DNA from: Salinarimonas sp.
Lineage (GTDB): Bacteria; Pseudomonadota; Alphaproteobacteria; Rhizobiales; Beijerinckiaceae
Direction of reading: 5' to 3'
DNA: 64,000 bases
Assembly (NCBI RefSeq): GCF_040111675.1
Contig: NZ_CP157794.1
Location: 730,001-794,000, forward strand
Positions 1-10,929 of the stretch are shown one piece after another (position 1 is the first letter of the stretch; each line of letters opens with the position of its first letter). A program made the translations under genes and the position numbers. The notes beneath the pieces are model-generated. The model was given only the letters and a program-made list of their open reading frames with translations, did not search any database and was not told the origin of the DNA.

Positions 1-2243
<2,243 letters not shown>

Positions 2244-2329
2244 GCCTCCCATGATCCCTGCGCGCCCGAGGCGCGCGGAAACGAGAACGCGGTTCCTCGG
2301 AACCGGACCAGAGACACCTCATCACCTAT

Positions 2330-2490
2330 GCGCGCTGTCTGTCCTTCGCCGGCCCGGTGACCGGAGCGAGGAGCATAAAACCCGATCCCATCCCGAACTC
2401 GGCCGTTAAACTCCTCAGCGCCGATGGTACTGTGACACAAGTCCCGGGAGAGTAGGTCGTCGCCGGGCCTGCAAAGGACAGACAACGCGC
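2330..2490 (+). other. Processing stem enclosing 5S rRNA
   Basis: A 17-base arm at 2330-2346 pairs with 2474-2490 with a single mismatch, so the 5S rRNA lies in the loop of a long helix. Such helices flanking rRNAs normally serve precursor excision by ribonucleases. The pairing is read directly from the sequence; the processing role is inferred. Confidence 0.7.
2351..2469 (+). rRNA. rrf: 5S ribosomal RNA
   Basis: Conserved 5S core segments CCCGATCCCATCCCGAACTC (about 2381-2400) and CGCCGATGGTACT are present. Closing helix I pairs GGCCCGG at 2351-2357 with CCGGGCC at 2463-2469, which sets the ends and gives about 119 nt. It lies 107 bases after the 23S rRNA, in the usual operon order, followed by tRNA-fMet. 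Confidence 0.95.
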
Positions 2491-2535
2491 ACCCCAGCCG
2501 AAAACCCCATCCTCTTCACGACGCCAGAACCCGCC

Positions 2536-2569
2536 GGCCCCGATCCCGCGAAAGGGACACATCGGGGCC
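2536..2569 (+). other. Hairpin between 5S rRNA and tRNA-fMet
   Basis: GGCCCCGAT at 2536-2544 pairs with ATCGGGGCC at 2561-2569, with an inner CCC/GGG helix. No T-tract follows, so it looks more like a processing or pausing structure than an intrinsic terminator. It sits 28 bases before the tRNA. Confidence 0.5.
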
Positions 2570-2597
2570 GTTCGCGTTCGAGGCGAAAACGCCCTGC

Positions 2598-3068
<471 letters not shown>

Positions 3069-3079
3069 CTAGAGCAGAT
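3069..3079 (+). repeat. IS630 left terminal inverted repeat
   Basis: CTAGAGCAGAT begins the element on the side of the transposase stop codon. It is 11 bases identical to the reverse complement of the far end; similarity beyond that is patchy. The TA within CTAG is probably the duplicated target. Confidence 0.75.
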
Positions 3080-3081
3080 TC

Positions 3082-4034
3082 TCACCACTCGGGTTCATAT
3101 CCTGCTGCGGTGAAGAAGTTCGCGCATTCCTCTGGCGGGAAGGCTTCGATGGCGTCGGCGACGGCGCTCCAGAGGGCGTCGCGCGTCCGGGCGGCGACCT
3201 TCCTGAGCAGGGCCTTCAGCTTGGCGAAGGCGTTCTCGATGGGGTTGAAGTCCGGGCTGTAGGGCGGCAGGAAGCGCAGCTCGGCTCCGGCCGCCTCGAT
3301 GGCCTCGCGCACGGCGGGGGTCTTGTGGCTGGCGAGGTTGTCCATGATCACCACGTCGCCGGGGCTCAGCGTCGGAACCAGGACCTGCTGGACGTAGGCG
3401 AGGAAGCTCGCCGCGTTGATCGCGCCGTCGATCAGCATCGGCGCGTCGATCCCGCCGATCCTGAGCCCGGCCACGAAGGTCGTGGTGCGCCAATGGCCGT
3501 GAGGGATGCCGGCGCGCAGGCGCTCGCCTTCGGGGGCGCGGCCCCGCAACCGCGCCATCTTGGTGTTGAGCCAGGTCTCGTCGATGAAGATCAGCCGCTG
3601 CGGGTCGAGCTCGGGCTGCTCCTCGAACCAGGCCTCGCGGGCCGCGGCGACGTCGGCGCGGTCCTGCTCGCTGGCGTGGCCGGACTTTTTTTGAACGTCA
3701 GGCCGTGGCGGCCGAAGAAGCGGTGCACCGTCGAGGGCGCGAAGCGCTCGCCGTGCTCGCGCTCGAGCCGCTCGGCGATCTCGACGAGGGTGAGATCCGG
3801 CGCCTCCTCCACCATCGCGAGGATGACCGGGCCGAGCGCCTCGATCCGCCCGGACCGCGTGTCGCCGCCTTGCGCCCGCGGCGCGACCGAGCCCGTCTCG
3901 CGCCGAAGGTTGAACCACTTCACCGCCGCGGACGGCGCGATCCCGAAGCGGTCCGCCGCGGCCCGGCGGCTCATGCCGGCATCGACCGCAGCGAGGACGC
4001 GCTGCCTCAGATCCATCGAGAGGGGCTTCGTCAT
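3082..4034 (-). CDS. IS630-family transposase (programmed -1 frameshift)
   Basis: Catalyses cut-and-paste transposition of the surrounding IS. The first frame (start 4034, sequence [13 protein letters not shown]) encodes a helix-turn-helix DNA-binding region. The second encodes the DDE catalytic domain: first Asp in LIFIDETWL, second in [11 protein letters not shown], and Glu in [18 protein letters not shown]. The frames join at a run of seven A followed by G on the coding strand (about 3685-3692): slipping back one base turns LTFKKS into [14 protein letters not shown] and restores a full-length protein of about 317 residues, normal for the family. Both frames are intact, so the enzyme may be active. 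Alternative start at the second Met (about 4016). Confidence 0.88.
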
Positions 4035-4119
4035 GGCGGCTGGCCTCCTCCGCCAGCCTCTACCGTGAATCACGAACTGGCCTCGAAGGGAATCCCCCGC
4101 GCGATTCCATCAGGAAGCG

Positions 4120-4130
4120 ATCTGCTCTAG
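4120..4130 (-). repeat. IS630 right terminal inverted repeat
   Basis: ATCTGCTCTAG is the exact reverse complement of the left end. It lies 86 bases upstream of the transposase start, leaving room for a weak promoter inside the element. Confidence 0.75.
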
Positions 4131-4741
4131 CAGGGCGAGTGAAACGCGTCGTTCAAACAACGAAAGTAAATACTTTGCTTCTTGCACACTCTATAGAAGA
4201 CATGACAATGCACAGATTATCATCCGAATTTCAGGGGAGCCGGCCGATGAGCTCCAGCGCGCTGGAGGGGGAGGACGCGATCGCTGCTTGCCTGGTCGCG
4301 CCGTGCGACGCTCGCAACAGATCCGGAGCGCGCTTCGTCTACGCGCCGAGGAACATCTCGCGATTGTTCTCGTTTCGGGGCCTGGCGGCGTCGGTTCGTC
4401 TTTCGAACACTGGTGTGCTCGCCGCCAAGATTCAGGGACGCCCGTCACCGCCTGTTCGACCCGGTTTTTGCGAGTTCGTCATGGGCGTCGGCGGCGAGGC
4501 GTCGATTTCGTTCGAGGGTCGCAGGTCAGCGGAGCGACATCCGAACAGTCGTTTTCAGGTGACCGACGTCGGCACAGCCTCGGGCGCATCCGCGATCGGA
4601 GCTGAAAGTCGCAGTTGCAGACGCTGTCTCTAACGCGGGTTGCCGCAATCGTCGATGCGGTCGGGTCAGGAAGATCACCCTCGAGGCGCTCAGGTGCGAG
4701 GCCGCCGCCGCTTCCTCTCTACAGTGCCAGGAACGCGCCAC
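4131..4741. other. Intergenic stretch, no convincing gene
   Basis: About 600 bases between the IS630 end and the SGNH hydrolase gene. The first 110 bases are clearly AT-richer than the surroundings. Open frames exist (4139-4633 and 4288-4605, plus strand), but neither product resembles a known family, their composition is irregular, and they overlap in different frames. It could hold remnants of foreign DNA or the promoter region of the following gene. Confidence 0.5.
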
Positions 4742-5671
4742 ATGTCCGGACACGTCACCCAGACCGCAGCCCAGAAATTCCTCGTCGGCCGTCGTGGCTT
4801 CATGAGGGGCGTCATCGCGATGCCCGTGGCGATAGGCCTGCGAGGGACGAGCGCGTTCGCCGATCCTCACGCTTCGGCGCTGGTCTCGGAGCGGTCGCCT
4901 GTTTCATCGCGAAACGCGGTGTTGGTCGGCCACAGCCTCGTCGCCCACGATATGCCCTGGTGGCTGCACAACCTCGTCCCCGGCGACGGCAGCGTGCAGC
5001 GGCAGGTGATCAATGGCTCGCCGCTGTCGTACAATTGGAGCAACTCGGCTGGCGCAGAGGGTATCGACAGTCGCGCCGTGATCAGCCAGGGCGACACCGA
5101 CGTCCTGATCATCACCGAGGCGATCCCGCTTCAGGACCAAATCACCTGGAACGACACCTACGGCCACGCGAAGCTGTTCTATGACGCCGCGATCGACGCC
5201 AAGGCCTCGGCCCGGGTGTTCCTGTACGAGACGTGGCACGACATCGTCTGGGCCGGCGGCGAGGCCGCTTGGCGAGAACGCCTCGATACCGACCTGACCG
5301 TCTGGGAGGCGATCGTCGACCACGTCAACACGAACCGCAATGCGGGCTCCGAGATGTTGGTCGTCCCCGCCGGTCAGGCGATGGCGCGGCTCTACGACGA
5401 GATCGCCGCCGAAACCGTGCCGGGCGCGACAACGATCCGCGACTTCTTCCATGACGACATCCACCCGAACCCAGCCGGCATGTACTACGTCTCGATGCTC
5501 ATGTACGCGGTGATTTGGCAGCGCTCGCCGGTCGGCCTTCCCAACACCGTCTACAACGAGTGGAACGCGCCGACCACCGTGGAGGCCGCGCTGGCCGCGC
5601 GCCTGCAGCAGCTGGCCTGGGAGACGGCGGCGAGCTACCCGCGATCGGGCGTCCGCGCAACGCCTCGATGA
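4742..5671 (+). CDS. Secreted SGNH/GDSL-type hydrolase
   Basis: Predicted ester/acyl hydrolase of 309 residues exported by the Tat pathway. The N-terminus has twin arginines (GRRGFMRG, residues 16-23), a hydrophobic stretch and a likely cleavage after AFA (about 40). The block I nucleophile motif is a variant, GHSL (Ser65), preceded by a hydrophobic strand. The block V catalytic pair appears as DDIHPN (Asp238, His241). NGSPL near 91-95 may supply the block II Gly; the canonical GxND block III is not obvious. The ATG at 4742 was chosen over an upstream one at 4640 because it places the signal peptide near the N-terminus and has AGGAA upstream. It is isolated, and probably acquired cargo of the segment beside the tRNA. 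Confidence 0.72.
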   Translation: MSGHVTQTAAQKFLVGRRGFMRGVIAMPVAIGLRGTSAFADPHASALVSERSPVSSRNAVLVGHSLVAHDMPWWLHNLVPGDGSVQRQVINGSPLSYNWSNSAGAEGIDSRAVISQGDTDVLIITEAIPLQDQITWNDTYGHAKLFYDAAIDAKASARVFLYETWHDIVWAGGEAAWRERLDTDLTVWEAIVDHVNTNRNAGSEMLVVPAGQAMARLYDEIAAETVPGATTIRDFFHDDIHPNPAGMYYVSMLMYAVIWQRSPVGLPNTVYNEWNAPTTVEAALAARLQQLAWETAASYPRSGVRATPR

Positions 5672-5782
5672 CGGCCTGGTTGGTCGTGTCGCGGTCGCAG
5701 CAGTCGCGTTTTCGCCGTCGCGCGTGGCGGGGGGCGCGACTTCGCGATGCTGGGTGATGGTGCGCTCCGAACGAGGAGGACG

Positions 5783-5810
5783 AAGCCCCGCAGGCGAAAG
5801 CCGCGGGGCT
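5783..5810. repeat. Second copy of the tRNA terminator hairpin (28 bp)
   Basis: 28 bases identical to 2682-2709, including the 11-nt loop, but without a following T-tract (the flank is CGCC). Because it is palindromic it can be read as a direct or an inverted copy. It lies 112 bases after the SGNH hydrolase stop and could be that gene's terminator, or the far boundary of a segment inserted after tRNA-fMet. Confidence 0.75.
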
Positions 5811-5957
5811 CGCCGCGTTCGCGCCCCCGCTCGCCCCGACCGGACGCGGTGCGCGGAGCGGGCCGATGCGTCCGTGGCGGGGTCGCGCGAGAGCTCGGTT
5901 CGCTCCCGCGTCGGGGGCCCCTCGTCGACGGGCCCCCCCCTCTCGGCCGGCGCGTGG

Positions 5958-6236
5958 TCAATGATCCTCGGCCGCCCGCCGGATCGCCTCGTGGGCGGTC
6001 CACCATTCGCTGCGCGGGCCCGCCGGTGCGGACGTGAACCGGGCGCGAGGCGCGATCGAGCCCGTCGTCTGCGGATCGGGCACGGCGCGCGAGCCGCGAT
6101 CGAGCGCGAGGAAGTCGAGCGCTCGCTCGCCACGGTCGTACACGGTGGTCTCGTCGATCTCCTCGGCGACCGCGGGGCTCGCCACGAGGCACAGCGCCAC
6201 GGCTGCGGCGGCGATCTTCTGCTTGGCATCGAACAT
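5958..6236 (-). CDS. Small secreted hypothetical protein
   Basis: A 92-residue protein with a clear signal peptide: MFDAKQKIAAAAVALC and cleavage after VASPAVA (about residue 24). The mature part is polar (EEIDETTVYDRGERALDF) with no recognised domain or cysteine pair. The start at 6236 has GGGAGA about 7 bases upstream, favouring it over an ATG 24 bases earlier. It is encoded downstream of the S8 protease gene, on the same strand, 124 bases away. Function unknown. Confidence 0.6.
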   Translation of the reverse strand: MFDAKQKIAAAAVALCLVASPAVAEEIDETTVYDRGERALDFLALDRGSRAVPDPQTTGSIAPRARFTSAPAGPRSEWWTAHEAIRRAAEDH

Positions 6237-6360
6237 CTTGCGTCTCCCGTTCTTGCCCACGACAGGATCGTCGCGGGATGACGTCGATGTTGCTCGCCCA
6301 ACAGAAAAACAAATCCGCCGATCAGAGGAGACGAAGACTTACTTTCACGCCCCCGAACAC

Positions 6361-7899
6361 TCACCTCGGCGGCGGCGCGCCTCCGGCGAGTACGGCTGCG
6401 ACCGCCGCACCCGCATCCACGATCCGGGCGTCGGACAGCGCGACCGGTTCCGCATCGGGAGGCGGCGGCTCGCCCGGCGCCACCGGCGCCCTCGCGGGGG
6501 CGTCGCGGCCGGTCTCCCGCAGGATGCGCTTCGCCGTGGGCCCGTCCAGCGGCCCGCCGGCGATCCGCGCCGCCCGGGCCATCAGCGCGACGACGCCGCC
6601 GACGATCGCGGTCGCCGCGGAGGTGCCCCCGAAGGCCGCATAGAGGCCGCCGCGGTCAGCGCCTCCCGGGAAGGCGCGCGCGTCGCCGGCGTAGCCCCAG
6701 TCCCCCGGCAGGTCGGTCGCCACGATCGTGCGTCGGCTGAAGGGAACCGTCGTCGCCGCGCCCGCCGCGCGGATCTCCGGCGGCTGGGTCGCGCCCTCGG
6801 GATCGAGACGCGCCTGCCGACGGTCGAGCACCTCGGAATCGTCCGAGGGCGCGTAGACGGTGACGGGGCCCCCGTTGCTGTAGCCGGCGCGATAGCCGTA
6901 GGCGCTGACGGCGCCGACCGCGATGATCCCCGCCCCCTCGATCTCGGCGAGCGAGGCCGGATAGACGAGCTGGCTCTCCCCGCTGTTGCCGGCGGCGGCG
7001 ACGATCGGGATGGTCCGGCTGATCGCGACGAGAAGCCGGCGCAGGAGCTCCCAGTCGGGGTCGCGTCCCGCGTCGAGATCGTCCTCGGGCTTCGACCCGT
7101 GGAGCGCCGCCCGCTTGCGCGCGCACGCGTCCCCGGAGCCGCCGGCATCCGGCAGGGAGACCATCGGCGCGAGGAGCGGATCGGGGAACTCGCGCGGGAC
7201 GACGATGACGTCCGCCCGCATCGCCTCCGCATAGAGCAGCGCCGCGACGAGGGATTCCGGATCTGGGTCGAAGGCGGTCTTGATCGGGATCAGGCGCGAA
7301 TACGGATCGACCCCCGCATAGGCGATCCCGGCCTCCCGCTCCGTCCCGAGCCCGGGGTCCCCGACGATGAGGCCCGCCGCCGCCGTGCCGTGCGCGGGAA
7401 AGGCGCGGTCGTAGAAGGCCGTGCGACGGCGTGTCCCGGGGGCGTGACGCAGGCGCGAGACGATGGCGCCGAGGCGCTCCGTCTGGGCCTGCGTGAGCGG
7501 GCCGAAGCGGGTGAGGTCCCCGCCGAGCGCGGCGAAGAAGCTGTCCGCCTTTCGCCCTTCGTCCGCCGTCTTCCCTTCCGGCTCCGCGTCGTCGGGCCGA
7601 TAGCGCGCGCCGGCGGGATGGGTCGCGAGATCGATCGCCTCCGCCCCTGCGACGCTGCCGAGATCCGGGTGGCCCTCGCCCACGCCGACATCGATCAGGG
7701 CGACGCGCGCGGGCGAAGCCGTATCGGTCCGCGCCGCCTCGGCGATGGTGTCCCAGACCGTGCGCAGAACACGCGGGCACGGCCCGCCGTCGTCGTCGTC
7801 GAGCTCCAGCACGCCGACGGCGACGAGATGCCAGAGGCCGTCATAGGCCTCCTCCACGGACGCCGCTGCGGACGTCGTCTGGTGTTTCGTCTCCGGCAC
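6361..7899 (-). CDS. S8 (subtilisin-like) serine peptidase
   Basis: Protein of 512 residues with all subtilase landmarks: catalytic Asp70 (VALIDVGVGEGHPDL), His170 (AHGTAAAGL), oxyanion Asn305 (AAAGNSGE) and Ser427 (GGTSAATAIVGG). No signal peptide or propeptide is visible, so it is probably cytoplasmic, which is unusual for the family. A long insert (about 90-165) separates the Asp and His motifs. The GTG start at 7899 is chosen because GGAGGA precedes it by 7 bases; longer versions would run into the upstream PAP2 gene. That gene ends 31 bases away on the same strand, suggesting co-transcription. Substrate unknown. Confidence 0.87.
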   Translation of the reverse strand: MPETKHQTTSAAASVEEAYDGLWHLVAVGVLELDDDDGGPCPRVLRTVWDTIAEAARTDTASPARVALIDVGVGEGHPDLGSVAGAEAIDLATHPAGARYRPDDAEPEGKTADEGRKADSFFAALGGDLTRFGPLTQAQTERLGAIVSRLRHAPGTRRRTAFYDRAFPAHGTAAAGLIVGDPGLGTEREAGIAYAGVDPYSRLIPIKTAFDPDPESLVAALLYAEAMRADVIVVPREFPDPLLAPMVSLPDAGGSGDACARKRAALHGSKPEDDLDAGRDPDWELLRRLLVAISRTIPIVAAAGNSGESQLVYPASLAEIEGAGIIAVGAVSAYGYRAGYSNGGPVTVYAPSDDSEVLDRRQARLDPEGATQPPEIRAAGAATTVPFSRRTIVATDLPGDWGYAGDARAFPGGADRGGLYAAFGGTSAATAIVGGVVALMARAARIAGGPLDGPTAKRILRETGRDAPARAPVAPGEPPPPDAEPVALSDARIVDAGAAVAAVLAGGAPPPR

Positions 7900-7930
7900 G
7901 GCTCGGTCCTCCGTTCGCGCAGCCTCGATC

Positions 7931-8845
7931 TCACAGCCATTCGTCCCGCGCGGCGGCGATCTCTTCCGCGCAGGCCTCGAGCAGGTAGGGCAGGAAGCGG
8001 CGGGCGAGCGCCTTGCCCGCCTGCGTGTCGCTCGCATAGTGCAGCCCCGCCCATTCGCGGTTCTCCGCGACGCGCTGCGCCGCCGCGAACAGCTCCGTCG
8101 TCGCCGGATGCTCCGGCAGCAGCGTCGTGAACGCGTAGGCTACGGAGAACGACTGGAAGGCGTGGTTGCTCGGATAGGCGAGATGGGGCGGGTTCGGCAG
8201 GATCGGCCTCAGCCGAGGCTCGATCTGGTTCGGCCGCGGGCGCCCGAAGCGGTCCTTGTAGAGGAAGCCGACATAGGCGCACAGCGAGAGGATGGTCTGG
8301 AACAGGCCGTTCGTCGCGTCGTAGCCGTCGAGCCCGTCCACCCCGAGAGGGCGCGTGAAGGCGGAGACGTCGAGGCCGGCCTCCAGCAGGATGTCGGGGC
8401 GCCGCCGCTCGCGTTCCTCGACCCGTGCCTGCTTCTCGAGCAGCGCCTCGGTCTCGACCCGCGTCTCGTCGGGGTCCGGCGGAGGCGCGATGTCGAGGCG
8501 CTCCCAGGGCAGGTCCCGGACCGCCAGCGACGAGGGCAGCGGCGCGAGGTGCAGGCGGCGCACGGCCTCGGCGGGGAAGAGACCCGCCCAGCCGCCGAGC
8601 GCGTTGCCGTCGAGGCCGGACTTGGTCTTCGTCTTGGTCTTGGTTTTCGTCTTGGTCTTGGTCTTCGTCAGAGCGCTCCCGCCGAGCGGGGCGACGAAGG
8701 GCCGGCGCGTCGCGCCGGGGCCGCCGACATCGGGTGGCGGCGCCGCCACGGGCCTCCCCACGGGCACGAGGAGCCCGCCGCGCACCATGAAGCGCCCGGC
8801 GTTCAGGACCGCTGCGGTTCGGGAGGGAGACGCAACGTCGGTCAT
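7931..8845 (-). CDS. PAP2 / vanadium-haloperoxidase-fold protein
   Basis: A 304-residue protein with the three active-site motifs of the acid phosphatase/haloperoxidase superfamily: K197 with R204-P205 (KDRFGRPRP), P225-S226-N-H228 (YPSNHAF), and R263 with H269 and D273 (REWAGLHYASD). PSNH replaces the usual PSGH. No signal peptide or strong membrane helices are evident, so it looks like a soluble phosphatase or haloperoxidase-like enzyme. Residues 60-75 are eight Thr-Lys repeats in a Pro/Gly-rich N-terminal region. It is followed 31 bases later by the S8 protease gene and preceded by the SARP/TPR regulator on the same strand. Confidence 0.82.
   Translation of the reverse strand: MTDVASPSRTAAVLNAGRFMVRGGLLVPVGRPVAAPPPDVGGPGATRRPFVAPLGGSALTKTKTKTKTKTKTKTKSGLDGNALGGWAGLFPAEAVRRLHLAPLPSSLAVRDLPWERLDIAPPPDPDETRVETEALLEKQARVEERERRRPDILLEAGLDVSAFTRPLGVDGLDGYDATNGLFQTILSLCAYVGFLYKDRFGRPRPNQIEPRLRPILPNPPHLAYPSNHAFQSFSVAYAFTTLLPEHPATTELFAAAQRVAENREWAGLHYASDTQAGKALARRFLPYLLEACAEEIAAARDEWL
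8621..8668 (-). repeat. In-frame hexanucleotide repeat encoding (Thr-Lys)x8
   Basis: 48 bases of period-six repeat (ACN AAR) within the PAP2 gene. Both codons vary between synonyms, so the DNA copies are imperfect and slippage should be limited. The encoded segment is strongly basic and may be a flexible linker or a contact for an anionic partner. Confidence 0.85.
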
Positions 8846-8887
8846 GGGTCTCGTCCTTTCACTCGTCCTGCGTGAGCGGCCGGCCGG

Positions 8888-10630
8888 TCAGCCGCGCACG
8901 CGCGGGACGCCGGCCTTGATCAAGCCCTCGACGAACGCCCCCCCGCCGCCGGAGCGCACCAACGGGTAATGCGCCTCGCGCAGCCCGGCGATGGAGAAGT
9001 CCGGCTCCATCGTCTCCAGCCGCGCCAGGGCGGCGCGCGCGTTCTCGCGCTCGTCGAGCTGGGCGTAGCTGGAGACGAGGAAACGCAGCGCCGCGATGAA
9101 GCCCGGGCGCTCCTCGAGCACCAGCCGGCCGGCGCGCACGGCGTCCTCGTGCCGCCCGGCGAGGGAGGCGTTGATGCAAACGGACGTATCGAAATAGTAG
9201 CGGTAGGGGCTGAACCCGCCGAGCTGCCGCGCCCAGCGCGCGCACGCGAGACCCGTCGGCGCCCGCCCGATATAGGCGTGCGTCATGGCGTAGAGGTCCC
9301 AGGTCAGCGGCTGGAACGGGTTGATGGCGATCGCGCGCTCGAACAGGTCCGCGGCGACGTCGTACTCGCCGAAGAGGAAGGCGCGCACGTGCCCGGTCAG
9401 CGCGAGGACGAGGGCGTTGTGCGGCTCGCGCGCCACCGCTGCCTGGCTGAGCGCCTGGGCTTCGTCGAGCTCGGCGAGCGTGTCCGCCCCGTAGCGCTGG
9501 CCGATGCGCAACGTCTTCAGGAAGGCGAGCCAGGCGCTCGCCTGGGCGCTGGGCCCTGCTGCGAGCGCGGCGCGCAGGGTGCGGTCGGCGCGGTCGAGAT
9601 CGGCGGCGCCGAGGCGGAACATGGCGTCGACGGCGGAGAGCACGAGGCCGCCGGGGCCGCCGTCCCGCTCGCGATCCTCGACGAGAAGCTGAAGCAGCCT
9701 GTCCACGGCCCGGCGCACCGTCGGGAACAGCGCGTTCGGCTCGGGCTCGAAAAGCAGGCGAGGCGGCACCGGCTCGCTGTCGATCCACACGACGGCGCGA
9801 TCGGCGGTCCGCTGGACGGTGAGGCTCAGGCGCAGCGCGCCGGCGGCGCCCACGAGCCGCGTCTGGAACAGGTAGTCGAGGCCGGGCAGAAGCGCGTCGG
9901 GCGCCGCCGCCTGGATCGGGCTCGCATCGGCGCCGAGCTGCGAGACGGCGATCTCGCCGGTCTCGATCAGGCTCTTGGCGACGAGCTCACCGACGCGCTC
10001 GACGGCGACCATCGCGGCCGGATCGCCGATCGCCACGGGCAGAAGCCCCACGCGCACGAGCGGGCGCGCGCGGCCGGCGCCGTCGTCGCCGCGCTGGATC
10101 GGTGCGGCGGGCGTGCGGGGCGTGCGCCGGCGCGCCTCGTCACCGGGTGCGTCGCGAGGAGGAGGCGCGGCGCCGCTCGCCTGCCGGTTGGCCCAGGCCT
10201 GCCGCTCGATCGTGAGCCACTCCTCGAACTCGGGGTCGCCGACGTCGAGCCCCTCGAGCAGGTCCGATCCGTCCTCGAGCGTCCCGGCCTTCTCGCCGTC
10301 CCGGACGTCGATCCAGACCCTCTCGAGCGAGAGCGAGATCGTGTTCTTGTCGGCGACGAGGATCTCCTCGGCCACGGGGCCCAGCGCCTTGCGCATCTCG
10401 CTGAGCGCCTGGCGGAGGCAGGCGCCGCCCTGCTCTTCCCGGCGATCGCTCCACAGCTTGTCGCGCAGCCAGACGCGGCTGCGCGAGCCCCGCGGCGAGA
10501 GGGCGAGAAGAGCGAGGAGCGCACGAACCTTCGGGCCCAGGGGCGTGTGGTCGCGCCCCGCGGCGTCGGTCACCTGGAGGGGGCCGAGCAGGTGGACACG
10601 ACAGACCATGCCTGCGGGCAGGCTCGCCAT
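8888..10630 (-). CDS. SARP-type winged-helix regulator with TPR region
   Basis: A 580-residue predicted transcription activator. Residues 8-100 (VHLLGPLQV, KVRALLALLALSP, LRDKLWSDRREEQGGACLRQALSEMRKAL) match the OmpR-like winged helix and start of the BTAD region typical of SARP proteins. A Pro-rich linker (about 145-180) follows, then a region like the adenylate-cyclase-associated domain, then C-terminal tetratricopeptide-like helices (for example AVAREPHNALVLALTGH and LFERAIAINPFQPLTW). ATG 10630 is preferred; another at 10609 lies closer to the domain. It is encoded 42 bases before the PAP2 gene on the same strand and is the likely local regulator. Confidence 0.8.
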   Translation of the reverse strand: MASLPAGMVCRVHLLGPLQVTDAAGRDHTPLGPKVRALLALLALSPRGSRSRVWLRDKLWSDRREEQGGACLRQALSEMRKALGPVAEEILVADKNTISLSLERVWIDVRDGEKAGTLEDGSDLLEGLDVGDPEFEEWLTIERQAWANRQASGAAPPPRDAPGDEARRRTPRTPAAPIQRGDDGAGRARPLVRVGLLPVAIGDPAAMVAVERVGELVAKSLIETGEIAVSQLGADASPIQAAAPDALLPGLDYLFQTRLVGAAGALRLSLTVQRTADRAVVWIDSEPVPPRLLFEPEPNALFPTVRRAVDRLLQLLVEDRERDGGPGGLVLSAVDAMFRLGAADLDRADRTLRAALAAGPSAQASAWLAFLKTLRIGQRYGADTLAELDEAQALSQAAVAREPHNALVLALTGHVRAFLFGEYDVAADLFERAIAINPFQPLTWDLYAMTHAYIGRAPTGLACARWARQLGGFSPYRYYFDTSVCINASLAGRHEDAVRAGRLVLEERPGFIAALRFLVSSYAQLDERENARAALARLETMEPDFSIAGLREAHYPLVRSGGGGAFVEGLIKAGVPRVRG

Positions 10631-10929
10631 GATGCTTGGTCTCGAAGTGTTTTGATCCGGACAGAAGTCTAGGCGATGATCTTCGACCGCGCAAGAAAAA
10701 GACCTCCTGACGTTACGGAAGTAAATAGAACAAAATTCAGGATGTCTTCGTGGTTCATAGTCGAAGCGAGCGCCGCCGGCGCGCGCTCCCGCGGCGCCGT
10801 GGCGTTCCGTCCCGTGCTGGCCGATTGCTGGCATGCGTCCGCGCTCCCGATGCGACGGCGCCGCCGGTGCGGCCCGTCACGTCCGCCGGGATGGTCCACG
10901 CCCGGCGTCAGCGCGGCGTCAGCGCTGCG
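10631..10929. promoter_or_regulatory. Upstream region of the SARP/TPR gene
   Basis: About 300 bases without a gene. The part at 10680-10745 is AT-rich in an otherwise GC-rich area and includes ACGTTACGGAAGTAAATAG, a plausible site for a minus-strand promoter serving the SARP-PAP2-S8 genes. The rest (10880-10929) shows GCGTCAGCGC-like short direct repeats just beyond the LuxR-type stop codon. No specific promoter hexamers can be defended. Confidence 0.4.

Larger units (their letters stand above)
3069..4130 (-). mobile_element. IS630-family insertion sequence
   Basis: The element is about 1.06 kb, bounded by terminal inverted repeats: CTAGAGCAGAT at 3069-3079 and its reverse complement ATCTGCTCTAG at 4120-4130. 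IS630/Tc1-type elements duplicate TA on insertion, and both ends carry CTAG. The transposase fills most of the element and uses a frameshift. The element abuts a decayed recombinase on one side and a poorly coding stretch on the other. Confidence 0.88.

Noticed and set aside
4288..4605. Open frame with LVSGPGGVGSSFEHW, faintly like a nucleotide- or sulfotransferase P-loop
   Set aside because: Only a few residues match, the rest is Arg/Ser-rich, and no second motif is present.
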